From assembly GCA_950106755.1 (NCBI GenBank), contig OX467082.1, forward strand, positions 23,436,001-23,500,000: 64,000 nt of DNA. Direction: 5' to 3'. The position numbers were made by a program, and so were the translations under genes. The notes under the pieces are model-generated. The model saw nothing but the letters and a program-made list of their open reading frames with translations, was not told the DNA's origin and did no database searches. The DNA is from Climacium dendroides. Lineage: Eukaryota; Streptophyta; Bryopsida; Hypnales; Climaciaceae. Below, in pieces: positions 1-12,735 of the stretch; position 1 is the stretch's first letter; every line of letters begins with the position of its first letter.

Positions 1-388
1 TGAATACTCACTTGCTCTGTGCTTAGGTACTAGACGCCCATGCATTTGTACTTGGATTCTGGAATACTCATGAATTTCTTGTCGGACACAAAAATGTGTT
101 CTTCAGATTCTGATTAGGGTATATAACAAGTGGGGGTTTAGGAATTAGCAATTTTGAGTTACTGAACGTGCTCAAAGTAATTCGGAGGTTGTTTTGGATA
201 GCAATGGATCACATTTAGGATCTTGAAATTAACCAGAGCAAAGCCTGAGCTACTTAAATACATAGGGTATGTATAATTGGGTCCCTATTGTGCTGTTGGT
301 TTCATTTATTGCAATGAAGACATAAATAGTGCTGGGTTAGGCTATTTTTGGCAAATTTTGAGTGACTGGTTGTGTCTTTTGTTTACAG

Positions 389-1178
389 GGTCACAATCTA
401 AGGGGAAACAATCGGATAAAGGATCGTCTGGATCAATCTATCAAGTACAGCCCGGAGTCCAAGCTTGCATTTCAGGTAGCAGATTGAAAGATGCCACACC
501 ACTTCAGGAGGGGCAGCTCTTCATGGTGATGATTTTGATGAGGTTGACTCCCCAATTAAGGAGGCAGCAGGTGTTACAAGCAACAATACCCTAAATCCTG
601 ACTTGGCAACAATGTTGAAAACAAAGGATATTGATGCAGTGTTGTTGTGTCCTCCCGAAGAGGCGGGTAAGTTTGAATTTGCTGGTTGATTCCCCAAAGA
701 TGCCAATGTTTTCAGTTATTGTGAGTGTATATTCTCGTGTCTGAATTCATGTTGTTGGCTTTCTCAACGCTAATTTGCACCCTACTGGATTCCTATCTCC
801 GCAGCCACGCAGAGTACAGTGATTGCAACGAATCTGATGGAGCCAACTCATTCAGTAGAGCTGAGTCCAGTGGAGTTGAGTCTAACAGTGGCAAGTCCGC
901 CTGATACAAGTGGCAAGAGATACTCTTTTAGTGTAAAGAGGTCTTGTGATCCATGTGTAGATGATTCTAGCATGAGGAAGAAGCTTAGCAAATCATGTAC
1001 GTCTAACGAGAGTGGTGATGCATGTAAAACTACAAGATTGTCTAGACGATCTCCTTCCAAGAACGGAAGTTCTCGTAGACATGAATGTAGGAAAGGAGAT
1101 GTACAGCCAGAAATCATTGGCTTACAAGTTGAAAAAATACAAAAGGTGGTAACTAGGAGTAGGGTAAAGAACAATTGA
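389..1178 (+). CDS. 3' exons of an unrecognised plant gene (partial)
   Basis: The best-supported part is a final exon at 805-1178 (acceptor cgcag at 804, stop TGA at 1176-1178). It joins in phase to an upstream exon ending at 666, where gcgg is followed by a GTAAGT donor. The joined peptide runs through PPEEAATQSTVIATNL, is Ser/Thr/Lys-rich, and ends in TRSRVKNN. No domain is recognisable. Upstream, a likely acceptor (tttacag at 388) opens a segment whose frame (KYSPESKLAFQ) does not connect cleanly to the 480-666 exon: a TAG at 477-479 lies between. There is either an unrecognised mini-intron or a small frameshift, so the locus could be a pseudogene. The low-complexity, basic C-terminus suggests a nuclear protein, but this is inference. 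The 5' end is outside the window or unresolved. Confidence 0.4.
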
Positions 1179-3990
1179 TTTTATTTTATACTTGTCCATG
1201 TAATTTGTGAAAATATAGTGCAATTGCTCTTTTAATTCAACCTGTTTGAATTTGCTTGTGTGAAATGCATAAAGTTTTCAGCAATTTGTGGTGCAAGATA
1301 GGGTGATACATGAGGTACAAAATGTATTTAATGTTTTGGTTGGTAGATTGGTATTTGAATTTAGGTGGAACTTGGTTTAGGGTCAGGAAAGGACTTTGAC
1401 ATTTTGAAGGTTAAGATTCTTGATGAACCATTTATAGGTAATCTCCATTTGGGATTAATATTTGACTTTGTGTGCAAATTTTTAGCTTACAATTGAGAGT
1501 TGTTCAATTGTAATCCATACCTTAAGTTAGGTTTGTTTTGTTTGCTACACAAGGATGTTTTTAGTTGTATATCCCTTAGTTACATTCTTAGTATGCCCCT
1601 AAGCACTCACCAAGGAATGGTCCACGTGCTCTAAAATTTTGCATAATGCTTGGATCTAGAATGGAGCAATTATGAATCTTTGAGTTACTTTTCAACTAAG
1701 CTTGATGAGTTCATTACTTCCCTTTTTTTAAATTGGGACAATAATACAAAAGATACTATATAATTTCTTAATATTACTTAATATTACTTAATATTACCAA
1801 AGCAAAGGCAATGCAAGCTATTGCCATGGAAAATGAGAATTAGGAGTCATACTATGCTTTTAAAGAATGATGAAAGCCGAGATTGTTGGGAATGTAGCAA
1901 TCTAAATAGATCTCATTAAAAAAATTCTACTTTGTGATTGCTAGGAAATCCTATATGTTTGCTAGTAATTTCAATGTTTTTTTAGATTTTGAAACATGAT
2001 GGTTGTTTTCTTAAATCCATTTTAAAGATTAGTATTTGAAATGGAAAGTAATTGATGCTCAAATTGTGATGAATTCTATAATGGATCCTAAGGTTTGGGT
2101 AACATTGTTAGTTCTATGCCTAAAATATTACTTATAAAGAGATAAAGTGGTTTAGGGTCAAGACTTGGAGGATAAAAATCTCAAGAGCAAAAAGTCTCAA
2201 TTATATAACAAATATGGCCTTTAAATATGAGAAGGTTATGGACTATCTGATTTTCTAGGCAATGTAAGCATGCATCTTCTTTAAAAAAATAACCATTTCT
2301 CAATGTAATTTTGTATATTTAAAAAAAATTAATTGTTGAAGGCGTTAAGCTAGCTTATTTGAACAATCCCACCATTGAAATAATGATGATTGAATTCCTT
2401 ATGTCAAAGAGATATCAATGAATTTGTTTTTTTATCTAATTGTAGACAAACTTTTGCTTAATATTTTGGTAAAGGATGGAAATCAAGTGTCTTTTTCCAC
2501 AAAATACACTCCTACGTCCTCATTTCAATTTTTCATTAATTTTTTTCATTATGTACAATGCAAGAAGTTGTTAAAAAAATAGAACTCAAGAAATGTCTAT
2601 AGTCATAGAAGGTGTAAAGGAACTTAAATATAGATGGATCCTAAACCTTTAATCCAATTTTTTCATACTAGTACTTAAGGTATAAGATCCTAAAGATACT
2701 TCTCTAAAAATTAAAAAATTAAATATTGATGATTATGTAAGGCCCACATGTCATATAATTACCCCCTATTAGGAGAAGGAATTGTATGTTTTTTTGTCAA
2801 TAATTGCCCCAAATCACCTTGAATTCAATTTCTTCAAATTACTATTTTTCAATATGAAAATGTACAAATTAAACAATTACAATCAAGTTCTATAAGTTAG
2901 GAAAATTTAAATTTTTCAACTTAAAATTACATCAAGAGATGCTTGACACCCCCCCCCAAGGGAATTTACTTTTTTGTTTTCTTTTTAAATTATACGTGAA
3001 TTAAAAGATAAGGTCTATGTAATTCAAAGCAAAGCCATTTTATATAACATGTATGTCTTATCAAAATATGCATGTATTCTGTGGATCAAAAACATTTGTC
3101 AACTATTGAATTCAAATTTAATATTTTATAATTTCTATCCTAATTCTCCTTTTTCTTTAATGTGATGAGGTTTGTACATGATCTCATAGTATCCAAAATA
3201 AGCATTACAAGACAAGTAGTTGTGGACTTAGATGTTGTTCCAAAATGAATCCAGTTTCCAAGTGTTGACCAATTGTATAATTCAAATTCAAACTCTTCAT
3301 ATTCATTTAATGGTATCTAATATTATTGCCCTATCGTGGACTTGCATTTAAACTTTGACATATTAGCAATCAATTAGGAAATGTAAATTGAACATAAAGA
3401 CATACAAACACTTTATAATTTAATCAAATTTTCTTCTATTGCACTTACACCATTGTATTCTTTAATCTAAAGGACTACCTTCATAAAAATGGCAATATAG
3501 AAACTTTATAAAAAGACATGCACATGATAAAAAATTTACATGTTTCGAATGTAGACTTCAATAAGAACTTAAAGGCGTAGATCAATCCATCATATCTTTT
3601 TATGTGCACTAAAATTCAAGACTTATAGGAATATAAACTGATGCTTCATGAATTAATGTATCACATATTTTTTATAAATGGACTATTATTTGGACAGCTA
3701 AGAAATCCATCTTCTTAAAAAAATAAATTAAAATTGTTTAGATTTCTAAAATCATTCTGCTTGTGAAAATATTTGCATCATTCTATTTTGAGCATGAGAC
3801 ATGTGAAAGTTACAAGTAGACGATTTGTGAAGATATTTACACAGTTTTACTCTAAAGTATACTTCCAAATGTCCAATTTTAATACCTTCTTTGCAAAGTT
3901 TGGTAAAGCTCTACATCATGACACGGTAGAGGGCTAGAATTCATGCCTATAATTGCCCTTGCCTAAGCTAGACCTAGCTTTTTTATAGTT

Positions 3991-4110
3991 GCAAAATCTT
4001 TAGATAAGGCTTTACCCCTTATTAATTTTTTATTCTGTTACTCAAATGTCACAAATTCTCTAGATAAGGCTTTAGTCCTTATTAATTTTTGCTTCAAGTC
4101 CTCAAATGTT
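3991..4110. repeat. 60-bp tandem duplication
   Basis: Two adjacent diverged units of 60 bp share tagataaggcttta followed by ccttattaattttt; the second unit starts at 4051. Both are in non-coding DNA. Confidence 0.6.
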
Positions 4111-4230
4111 GGTCTCTTTGGTGCATTCAAATTCCAAGGCAATACAATCACAAATCTTTCTTAATTGATATTGATTTAAAGATTAGTAGTGCAGTGACTC
4201 CAGACCAGCTGTCATCTTCCGAAATCAAGC

Positions 4231-4430
4231 TGTCTTTCTTTAGAATGAGACACAACATCCCATGCTACCATAGCAATGAAGCTGCGTGACGAAATCAAGC
4301 TGTCTTTTTTCAGTTTTGCTCCTAGGCATCCATCTTTCTTCAGAATGAGACGTAGCATCCTATGCTACCCCATCAATGAAGCTGCTTGACGAAATCAAGC
4401 TTTCTTTTTTCAGTTTTGCTCTCAAGCATC
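4231..4430. repeat. 100-bp tandem duplication
   Basis: Two units of about 100 bp share cttcagaatgagac, catcaatgaagctgc and gacgaaatcaagct, with start-to-start spacing of 100 bp (gaaatcaagct at 4291 and 4391). A third partial match (gaaatcaagctgtctttctt) lies at 4221. No coding function is evident. Confidence 0.65.
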
Positions 4431-5097
4431 CATCGCATGTTTAATGCAAGCTACAATTTTTGTGAATTTTGGTTTTGCTAGAGCAACTCTAGCAATGAAG
4501 CTGCAGTGCAAAATAAAGTTGGCTTTTTTCAGTTTTGGCGAAGGCATCCAAAGCATGTTCACTTCAAAGGATTTGAAGCTGCAATTTTGTGGGATTTTGG
4601 TTTTGCCAGTGCATCCTCAATGCGGTGCAAAAATATTTCACTATATATACCACAATGAATCCCCAATTGCAAAACAGTTGGGCCTAAAATTATCACAAGT
4701 ACATAACTAGAAAGCATCTTGAAAGTCATCATCAGGGGTCTTATTTTTCAAATCTCAGTGTTAAATGCAATACTAGTATTGAAAGTAAGATCAATTTACA
4801 AAGTCTAAAACCAAAATTTAGTTTATCATGCACAATTACCAAGTATTTCATGTATCACCAGTGGAAAAGTAAGTCGTATTAAAAAAAATACGGTGAAAAG
4901 GGCAAATTACAAGAGCATCTAGGTTCTAGTCTAATAACACGTCACACCTCAGGGCCTCATCAATGATTTCTTTGACATCTGCCTTCAATTCAAACTCTGA
5001 TAACCTACTTTTGATAGGATGTGCAATAGGAGACTGTCATAGCATAAGGAAGCACAAATCCTACCCTTAGGTGTTAAATTGATGTAAAACACCTTAG

Positions 5098-6371
5098 ATG
5101 ACTCGTGTATCGTTCCCACAGGATTTCAACGTTAGTTTCCTCAAGATATCCGGATCAGGATTCGGAAAACACCAAACCCAAGCAAAACCGGATCTAAATA
5201 TTTGCAACATAAAACTCTCTCAATACCCTCTCCTCTCCATATTCCAATTCCCTTACATCCACTCCGAATCTTCCACCAGTAATCGAACAAGGAGGATTGT
5301 CATAATCCTCTACTTCTCTTTATCCGGATCAATTTAGACAGATGCGGAACCGGAAAGAGGATTTCTATCCGGTTACAGTAACTCACAAAATCTTAGTTTA
5401 ACCTCTACCAAGAGGGTTCCGCTCTTTGGTTTTAGGAAGGGAACGTAAACCCTACCCTTCAAACGTGTTTAGAGTGAAATGAAGATCCACTTTAAATAAC
5501 AACAACAAACACCAGAATAGGAAATAGTTACTTCCTCACAACTAACCCGGATGTTGATCCAGACTAGCAGGTCACTCAGGAAACTCCTATTATCCTCTCA
5601 GTACTACAACGACAGACCTATCCGGACAGAATTTCAAGAGCGTGATCCGGCACCCGATAACTGAGAGATCCTAACTACCTTCATGTTCCTCTCTTCCGGA
5701 TTCAGTAGAACTTCATCAGGCGTCAGTTGGCGTTCGTTCTCCCTCCTGAAGAATTCACCCAACCTAAGAATGGCTATCCTACTCAGAAGACACCCAAGGA
5801 ACTTCAGCAACCAGAACTCCCTCTCAGTACACAAAGTTTTCCTTAACCGAACCTTAATGCTCTCAAAATCAGATCCTAGACAGAATCCGGGGGCTACTTG
5901 TCTTCCTCCACACCTGCAAACCAGCTACCCGCACTAAACAATGGTTCTAGCATTGCACGGCATACCAATACAGAACTTAGCCTTTTCAGGCCAGCACTTA
6001 TGAAGTGGAAATCTGAAATCAATTTGCAAAGTGTTGAAAAACACAAATATGCAAATACACCCGCTCGAGGCTTCAAGCAAACTTCAGCCCTCTAAATACA
6101 CAACCCCCAAGGAACCCTAAAGGTCCCTAGGAATAAAACCAAAGGACAGGAGAATGACAGGTGTCATTCCTTATCCTTCTAAGTTGACTTTCCTACCAAT
6201 CCCATCCGATCCGCAATTTGTGGATCTCAGATCCTAAAAATCCGGAAAGTGCAGTCCAAGTGCATGCACCTGAAAAGAACCTCCCAAGCTGCTTCCTACC
6301 TACCCAAAACTTGGGTTTTCAGCTGACCATGCTAGGATCGCTTTCCAGAAACTTCCTAACTACTTTCCTAC
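5098..6371. other. 3' flank of transposon gene A
   Basis: The stretch downstream of the minus-strand gene A has no supported exon. Like gene A itself, it is dense in TCCGGAT-type words (for example near 5149, 5322, 5550, 5695, 6241), which suggests it belongs to the same element. No terminal inverted or long direct repeat was found to delimit that element. Confidence 0.4.
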
Positions 6372-8270
6372 CTATTTCCTAGCCTTCTTCGGAGAAGGTT
6401 CCTCTAACTTTGATGCCCCTTTCCTAGCTGGCTGTTTCCTACTGGCTGATGGTTTCCCACTCAAGGGTGACTTCCCTTTAAATGGTGTTGAAGCTTTTCC
6501 CTTGAACTTCGTTGGTGAGATTTGCTCAGGTTCCGACTCCTCTTCTGATCCAGTGTCTTCCGATTCCTCTTCTCCGGATCTCGATAGACTTTCCTCCTGC
6601 TCGGATTGGCTTGGAGATTCGTCCTCCGTAGATTGTTGGCTCCTTGGAGGCACGTTTCTTCCTCTGATGGGAGTTACCTTCTTCATAGTCTTCTTGGCGG
6701 TTGAGGGTTGAGAGCCTTTACTCGGTGGTGTGCCTAGGTCGGATTCCGACTTCCGAATTTGAGTCTTTGATCCGGATCCGTGCACTGATCCTTCTTTCCT
6801 CCCCTCCATACTTTTAGACGTTGGTGTCAACTCCTCCTCCTGCCTTTCCTGCTTGGCTGGCGTCTTTGTTGGAGTCTTTGTGGGCGCATCTTTCTTGGCT
6901 GGCTCCATCTCCTCATCCTCCTTCTTTATTCCGGATTCTGGAAATTGTTCTTCTTGGTGAAGAACATCTCGGACTTCAAACATGAACTTCTCTATTTCTT
7001 CGGAATACTCTGCCAATACCATGACAGCCTTACCTGCGGCATCCGGTCCTGCCTTATGGATCCTCTCATCATACAGTTTGGCTTTGTTCACAACATCCGC
7101 AGTGTTGGAAACAAAGGCCCCAACTCTCCTAATGACCCCCTTAAACTCTGAGGTAAGCCGTTCCACCTCTCTCTTCTTTTCCTTACCCTTCTCAATTTGC
7201 CGCTGGAGATCCGCATTTCTCTCAGTCAACTCCTTGATGCGGGTTTCCCACTTCCGGTTTTCACTATCCCGGAGCAACTTTTCTACTCTCTCTGCGAGCT
7301 CTGACACTTTGATCCCTCCAAGCAGTCCACATACATTCCTCACTGCTCCTCTCTCCGTGTCAAACTCCTCTCAGACTCTCCCTAAGTCCGAAATGATCCT
7401 CCCCAAAGTATCCTCTCCCAGAACTTCCGGTTCCGGCGAGGCTTTTCCTTTTCCTTTGGATCCCCTCTTAGAAGAGCCTGACACCCTCTCAGCCTCTATC
7501 CTCCTTTCGGAAAGATCCTTTCCTCTCTCTAAGGATTCCCCCTCAGATCCCTCATCTGGTCCTTCCTTTCTTTCTTCTTCCTCCTCCTCTTGGGGTGGGG
7601 TAAGATTAAGTTTTACTAGGGTGACTGCGGCCTTGTACATGGTCTTCTCTGAAGTTTTCAGAGTACCTAGGGAGTCATACAAGTGAAAGAGGAATGGCCC
7701 AATGGAGGTGGCCTTTGCGTTTCCTAGGGCGTTTACCATCTTCCCTACCAGATCTTTTACTATCCCTCCCCAAAACACTTTCCTCTCTCCACTCAACGCT
7801 CCGAAGATTGTATTGGCCCACGTCACTGTGACCCGGTTTGGCCGTTCCGGATACAGGATTGGTACTATAAATTCTAACATCCTCCTCTCTCTTGCTACCT
7901 TGCAATCTACTACTGTGTAGCCATCCTTAGGGTGAGGAGGATTAGAGAATTTAGCTTCCGCGAATTTGTGAACCCGCGAAGCCATCCCCTCTCCAGATCG
8001 AGGAAAGTCGTAGACCCTCTTCCAGATGTCCATAGTCCACTTTCCGGGCAGAGCTCGGACGGTCTTGATCCATTCGTTCGACTGCTCATTCATCAGCTCT
8101 CGGATCATTTCCTCGCTCTTCAAACTCCATGGTCGGCATAGGAATCCCGCACACCCCAATTGGCCCAGATCCTCCTCGAGTTGCTTCCTCTCTCCGTCAT
8201 CCTTCGGAATCACTGGACAGATGCTCTTGGTCTTGAAAGGAGATGACCCGCTTGCTTCCGCCTTCACCAT
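6372..8270 (-). pseudogene. Transposon-type gene A, one in-frame TGA
   Basis: The reading frame runs from ATG at 8270 (start MVKAEASG) to a stop at 6372, 633 codons, interrupted once by TGA at 7373-7371 with the same frame continuing at once (EEFDTERGAVRN). The N-terminal half (residues about 25-210) is a compact domain with WTMDIWKRVYDFP, ARERRMLEFIVPILYP and NTIFGALSGERKVFWGG. I recall similar proteins as unclassified plant transposon or retrotransposon proteins. An acidic low-complexity segment follows, then a likely coiled coil (VEKLLRDSENRKWETRIKEL onward), then a Lys/Ser/Pro-rich basic tail containing STPFKGKSPLSGK. The sequence continues open upstream to 8519, but MVKAEASG is the natural start. 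The TGA most simply replaces TGG (Trp) or CGA (Arg). No protease, reverse transcriptase or integrase is adjacent, so the element class is undecided. A gag-like structural protein is possible. Confidence 0.6.
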
Positions 8271-8884
8271 GGTTGCAGAACTCTCCAAAACACTCAAACC
8301 TCCTATCCTTTTCTTGCCACAGCCCCCGGTCAATCCTCTTCCTCTCCCCGACAGGATCCAGAAAGTAAGATTACCCAATCCTCTCACACCTCTAAAGACA
8401 AACCTCGTTCTAAGAGTGCTCCAAACCATAAAGACACAATGAGGTTTGAGGAACCAAACCCCTACGTATCCTTTCCTCGCAGTCACAGCCATTGGGAAAG
8501 TAGCCGTTTCCGCAATCATTGCGGAGGAATCTAGCCGTTGAACGGTCCTCTGTGATGTATGGGATTACTGTTGGATCCGAGATTTCCTCTTCCCGTCCCG
8601 ATAATCTTCCGATAGCATGCGGATGCATTTGCTTCCGGCCCCGGTATATTTTTCCAATCCCTGTTTAGTTCCTTGAGTGCGGATCCGGTTCCGGATCTTT
8701 AGGAAAACAGGAAACTTACAATATCTTTCTTAACCAAATTATCTATCTACTACTAATCCAATAGTAAGGTAGAGTTAATATTGGTAATATGATTAGTTTA
8801 CCATTTTGTAAATCAAAATTTTTTACCAATGTCAACTCTTTACTTCTAAATTCTATATAACCAACTTCATCCTCTCATTTTGGT
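8271..8884. other. Non-coding spacer between genes A and B
   Basis: This is the probable 5' flank of gene A plus AT-rich DNA around 8700-8880. A weak imperfect inverted repeat (actaatc near 8753, gattagt about 35 bp on) is visible. Nothing else is supported. Confidence 0.4.
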
Positions 8885-11800
8885 CTACGACAGAGGCAAA
8901 CTAAATTTGGAAGTGAGTACCAAATGGCTATAAACCGTACTTGGTTCTCTGTCATTTCTTAGCAAATACGTTCGACTCCCTTCTTTGAGCCTCTCATACC
9001 ATATTCCATTGAAAACATCTCCAGCAAAATACTTGTTTTCATCTGGGTCAGTGAAGGCCTCCTCAACAGTGTACGTTGCCTTCACCACGATTATGAGCCA
9101 CCACGGCTCCTCTTCAAGTGGGGCTCGTACTGCAACATTATCCCCCAAGCACAAACCATCCGCAATCCACTCTCCACCAGTGCCAGCTTCCACCTCCTCA
9201 TTTGCATCATAAAGTCTTCGAGCCTGAAATGGAGCTTTGGATCTCAACCTGTACAAACTGAATTCTCGGACATGGTCTGATTGGTAGCAAGTATGCTGGG
9301 TCTCATACCCCAAACACACATAGCAAAAACAAGACAACTATCGATACTGCAGGAGTGTTGGGTCTCTTGCTGTCACCGAACAGCATTGATGGTTCGACAT
9401 GCTTCCCGGTACACATTCCACTTGCCTGCTGTCACTTCGGTCCACACTACCTAGGCCAGTTCTAGGAATTAGCCAGAAAAATTTTGATGTCTCACTCCGG
9501 GCACTTTGGGGTCCTGCGTGCACCTTCAGAGCTTGCTCGTTTAAGAACTGAACAATCTCAGCAGCACTCTGTAGCTTCCTTCCATTTGCTTTCAGCTACT
9601 CTTTACGGATCTCTCTCTTCAGCAAGGCACTTGCACCATCTACTTCTCCCTTCCCATGACCAGACCCAAAATAATTCCAAGACATTTGGCAACCATCTAC
9701 CAATGTGGCACTGCTAGTCAACTTAGGATATCTACTTATGAAATACCAAGCACGTGCACTCTTAAATTGCCTGCTACATCCATCTGACCAGACTATATGG
9801 TTATTGGGGGTGAAACCTTGGCCCTTCACATGTTCCCAATTCAGCATAAGACAATGTTGGACAAAAAGAGAGTCATGAGTTTTATCATCAGATACATAAT
9901 AATGAATTTCTTTCAACAAAAGAGCCTCATTGCTATCTCTGTCCCAATCAGGGTTTAACTTGTAAGTGATATGAACCAAGATTGTGACCTGATCATTGTG
10001 CCAATGCATACTTTGTATCTCATTTTGAACCTTTAAAGTATAATTTTCTAAAAAATCAATGCAAGAGATTAAAGTTCCAGGAGGAACAGAGGTAAACAAC
10101 TCTTTAAATTGATAATCCTGCCAAGATGCTACATAATTATGCAACACAAACGCTTGCAACTTGGGTTTCAGGTAATTGATCAACTCACGGGGAGTTGTTT
10201 CTTTATATTCCAAGGTTGAGGCTTTCCTTGGGATTCCTTCCTCCGTTGTTTCCACCACCTTGTATCCGATGCTCTTCCACTTGACGATCTACTCAGATGT
10301 CATTTCCTGCGAACAAATCCGAAGCATCTGGATTCCACAATCCACACATTCACCCATTAAACAGTCTCGCTTGTGCCACATTGACAATTCGTCTTTCTTG
10401 CACAAAATGGATGTCCACAGGTTAGTCAGCCTCTCATACACTTGAAGATGAGCTGCACACATACTACCCGCACCTTCACCACACCCTAAGCCACCACAGA
10501 TCATCGCACAATCACAAGAACAATCTAAATGAATTCCCTGTCTATCAGTCCTCATAATGTCGAGAGCAATCATCAGCTCTGTCAACTCCTGGTGGTATCG
10601 GCAACAACAGGTATTCCACATTCGCAACCGCTTGACCCACCACGGCTTCAGGTTCTCAAAAGAAGTCAAGCTACAAACAAGGTCAAGGTTCTTGGCCTTG
10701 AAAGCCGTATAAAATTCAAGCTGCATACCAGTTAACACAAATCAAAGAAATCAGAACCTGTGCTTAGGGGTCCACAAGCTGACATTCGCTGCAAGCAAAA
10801 GGATCACATGGTTCAAAGTACCCTAAGTATACCACCTTCAGATACAAGTCCGACAAAGTGAAAGCACATTAGGCACCTTAAAACTTGCACCAAAAGCAAC
10901 CCAAGATCCTAAGCAACCCAAGATCCTAAGCAATCCAACACTCTCAACAACCAACACCCTAAGCAACCAGCACCCTAAGCATTTTCAATACCAAAGTAGG
11001 AGTCCAAAAAAGTACTTGAACCATAAGGCCACAAGCAATCTAGCACCCTAAGCAATCCAGCACCCTAAGCACCTTCAATACCAAAGTAGGAGTCCAATAA
11101 AAGTACTTGAACTATAAGGCCACAAGCAATCCAGCACCCTAAGCAACCAGCACCCTAAACATTTTCAATACCAAAGTAGGAGTCCAAAAAAGTACTTGAA
11201 CCATAAGGCCACAAGCAATCCAGCACCCTAAGCACCTTCAATACCAAAGTAGGAGTCCAAAAAAGTACTTGAACCATAAGGCCACAAGCAATCCAGCACC
11301 CTAAGCACCTTCAATACCAAAGTAGGAGTCCAGTAAAAGTACTTGAACCATAAGGCCACAAGCAATCCAACACCCTAAGCAATCTAGCACCCTAAGCACC
11401 TTCAATACCAAAGTAGGAGTCTAGTAAAAGTACTTGAACCATAAGGCCACAAGCCACCAATACCCTAAGCAATCCAGCACCCTAAGCACCTTCAATACCA
11501 AAGTAGGAGTCCAGTAAAGTACTTGAACCATAAGGCCACAAGCAATCCAGCACCCTAAGCACACCACTCAGCGCAGCAAAACTAACAAATGATTTTAAGT
11601 ATTTCAAGTACACCCATTTTAGCACAAAAGCAAGGCAAAAGAAAGGGATATAGCTGAAGCACCCTAAGCACAGGCTATAGTACACTTTTAGCACAGCGAG
11701 TGACATTCACTGTGAGCACAAGCAACAAATGGATCTAAGTATCTCAAGCATGCAACCTTCAACACGTAAGCAAGATAAAGGCAATGAACTTTCTAATCGC

Positions 11801-12735
11801 ATTGGCATTGTAAGCAGAAAAGCCTAACGGGTGATGGCCAAAGCACCCCACTTCCAACACAGAAGTTTCATAAAATGCAGCAGCAACAGCAGTACATTGC
11901 AAGGACAACATTTAGCATCAAATTACAATAGTGAGAAATAAAAGTAAGGCAATACCTGTGAACACTGAAGGAAATGTGTTGGATGTGAAATCCATTGTCT
12001 CAGACCTTCATGGAAACTTACAATATCCTTCCGATTTGAAGACACTATGGTCTTAGTAGCCCACTAATGCTCCACTGCGGCCTTCACATTCTCTGCGAGG
12101 GAATCGCTACGACTTTTTCGGCGATGATTCAACCAGAAAGCATCGTTTGCGGTATCCAAAACAAGTCGTCTAGCCCGCGCCTTCGATATGTTTCTCCTGT
12201 CCACCCCCAACACAGCAGCCAACCCTCAACCACTTCCAACCATTGAAGATGAAGCAAAGGTGCACAAGATATCTTTAGCCATTGCAATCTTTGATGGCTT
12301 CACCCCAACCAAATGTTCTCTCATACCCTCTCTTACACTAGAAACAACATTCTGTTGCAATTTCATAGATTTCAAGTTATTTAAGAATGGTGGAATCATG
12401 TCTTTCATATAACTGTGACCCAAAAACTTTTGCACAGTAAGGTGCTGAATTTTAACATTGTATTCTTCCAAGCGGGAAGAAGCAAACTCTACAATCTCCC
12501 TAGCAATGTCTTGGCTAATTCTATTGGCCCTAGAGGCACAATGTTCAAGTCTTTGACATTCTCCCTGTTCAATTCTCCCTGTAGGTGCTAGTTCTTCTTC
12601 TTCAACCAAACCGGCCTTTCTTCTTGCTCGACATTGCCGTGTTCGCTCCCGTGCAGACGCCTTCCTCTTCTCTGTGGACCAAGCCAGGTAACCGTCTTCC
12701 TTAACAAGTCTCCTTTGAAGTTCAGATTCAGCCAT
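8885..12735 (-). pseudogene. Transposon gene B: DDE-like core with BAH-like tail
   Basis: Two exons on the minus strand: 12735-11956 (260 codons, ATG at 12735) and 10720-8885. They join in phase 0 across a 1,235-bp GT-AG intron (donor cacag/gtatt, acceptor tatgcag/cttgaa). Exon 1 encodes a basic N-terminus (RRKAG region) and AVLGVDRRNISKARARR. Exon 2 starts with a Cys-rich segment (NTCCCRYH, HLDCSCDC), then a probable RNase H-like core: Asp in CIDFLENY (about residue 482), Asp in WSDGCSRQFK (about 573) and Asp in HGKGEVDG (about 621). The C-terminal 110 residues (GDNVAVRAP to TVYSHLVLTSKF) resemble a BAH-type barrel. Five in-frame stops interrupt it: TGA 12228-12226 and TAG at 12066-12064, 10291-10289, 9598-9596 and 9340-9338. 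No frameshift was seen. I recall related proteins in plants and animals but cannot name the superfamily. The DDE and BAH assignments are inference from motifs. Confidence 0.65.
10890..11560. repeat. 73/90-bp minisatellite inside the gene B intron
   Basis: Seven copies of aaagtaggagtc occur at 10993, 11083, 11173, 11246, 11319, 11410 and 11500, giving spacings of 90, 90, 73, 73, 91 and 90 bp. The 17-bp difference equals one extra copy of the module caatccagcaccctaag, so the array has two levels of repetition. It lies wholly inside the intron of transposon gene B. Confidence 0.85.

Larger units (their letters stand above)
1179..5097. other. AT-rich non-coding DNA
   Basis: About 3.9 kb with frequent stops in all frames and no exon chain I can support. 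It contains a C homopolymer near 2950 and small tandem duplications, listed separately. It could be intergenic DNA or decayed transposon. No recognisable protein remnant was seen. Confidence 0.6.

Noticed and set aside
2949..2958. C homopolymer in AT-rich DNA
   Set aside because: A single short run, with nothing linking it to a function. It may be a sequencing homopolymer effect.
6982..7686. Plus-strand open frame of 234 codons
   Set aside because: It is antisense to gene A, Ser/Leu-rich as expected from the reverse strand of a Lys/Glu-rich coding region, and has no recognisable domain.
5000..8760. Long terminal repeats around gene A
   Set aside because: I compared the flanks by eye and found no long direct repeat, primer-binding site or polypurine tract.
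10890..11560. Frequent CCCTAA words resembling plant telomere repeats
   Set aside because: They occur once per 17-bp module (caccctaagc) and never as tandem CCCTAAA, so this is not interstitial telomere DNA.
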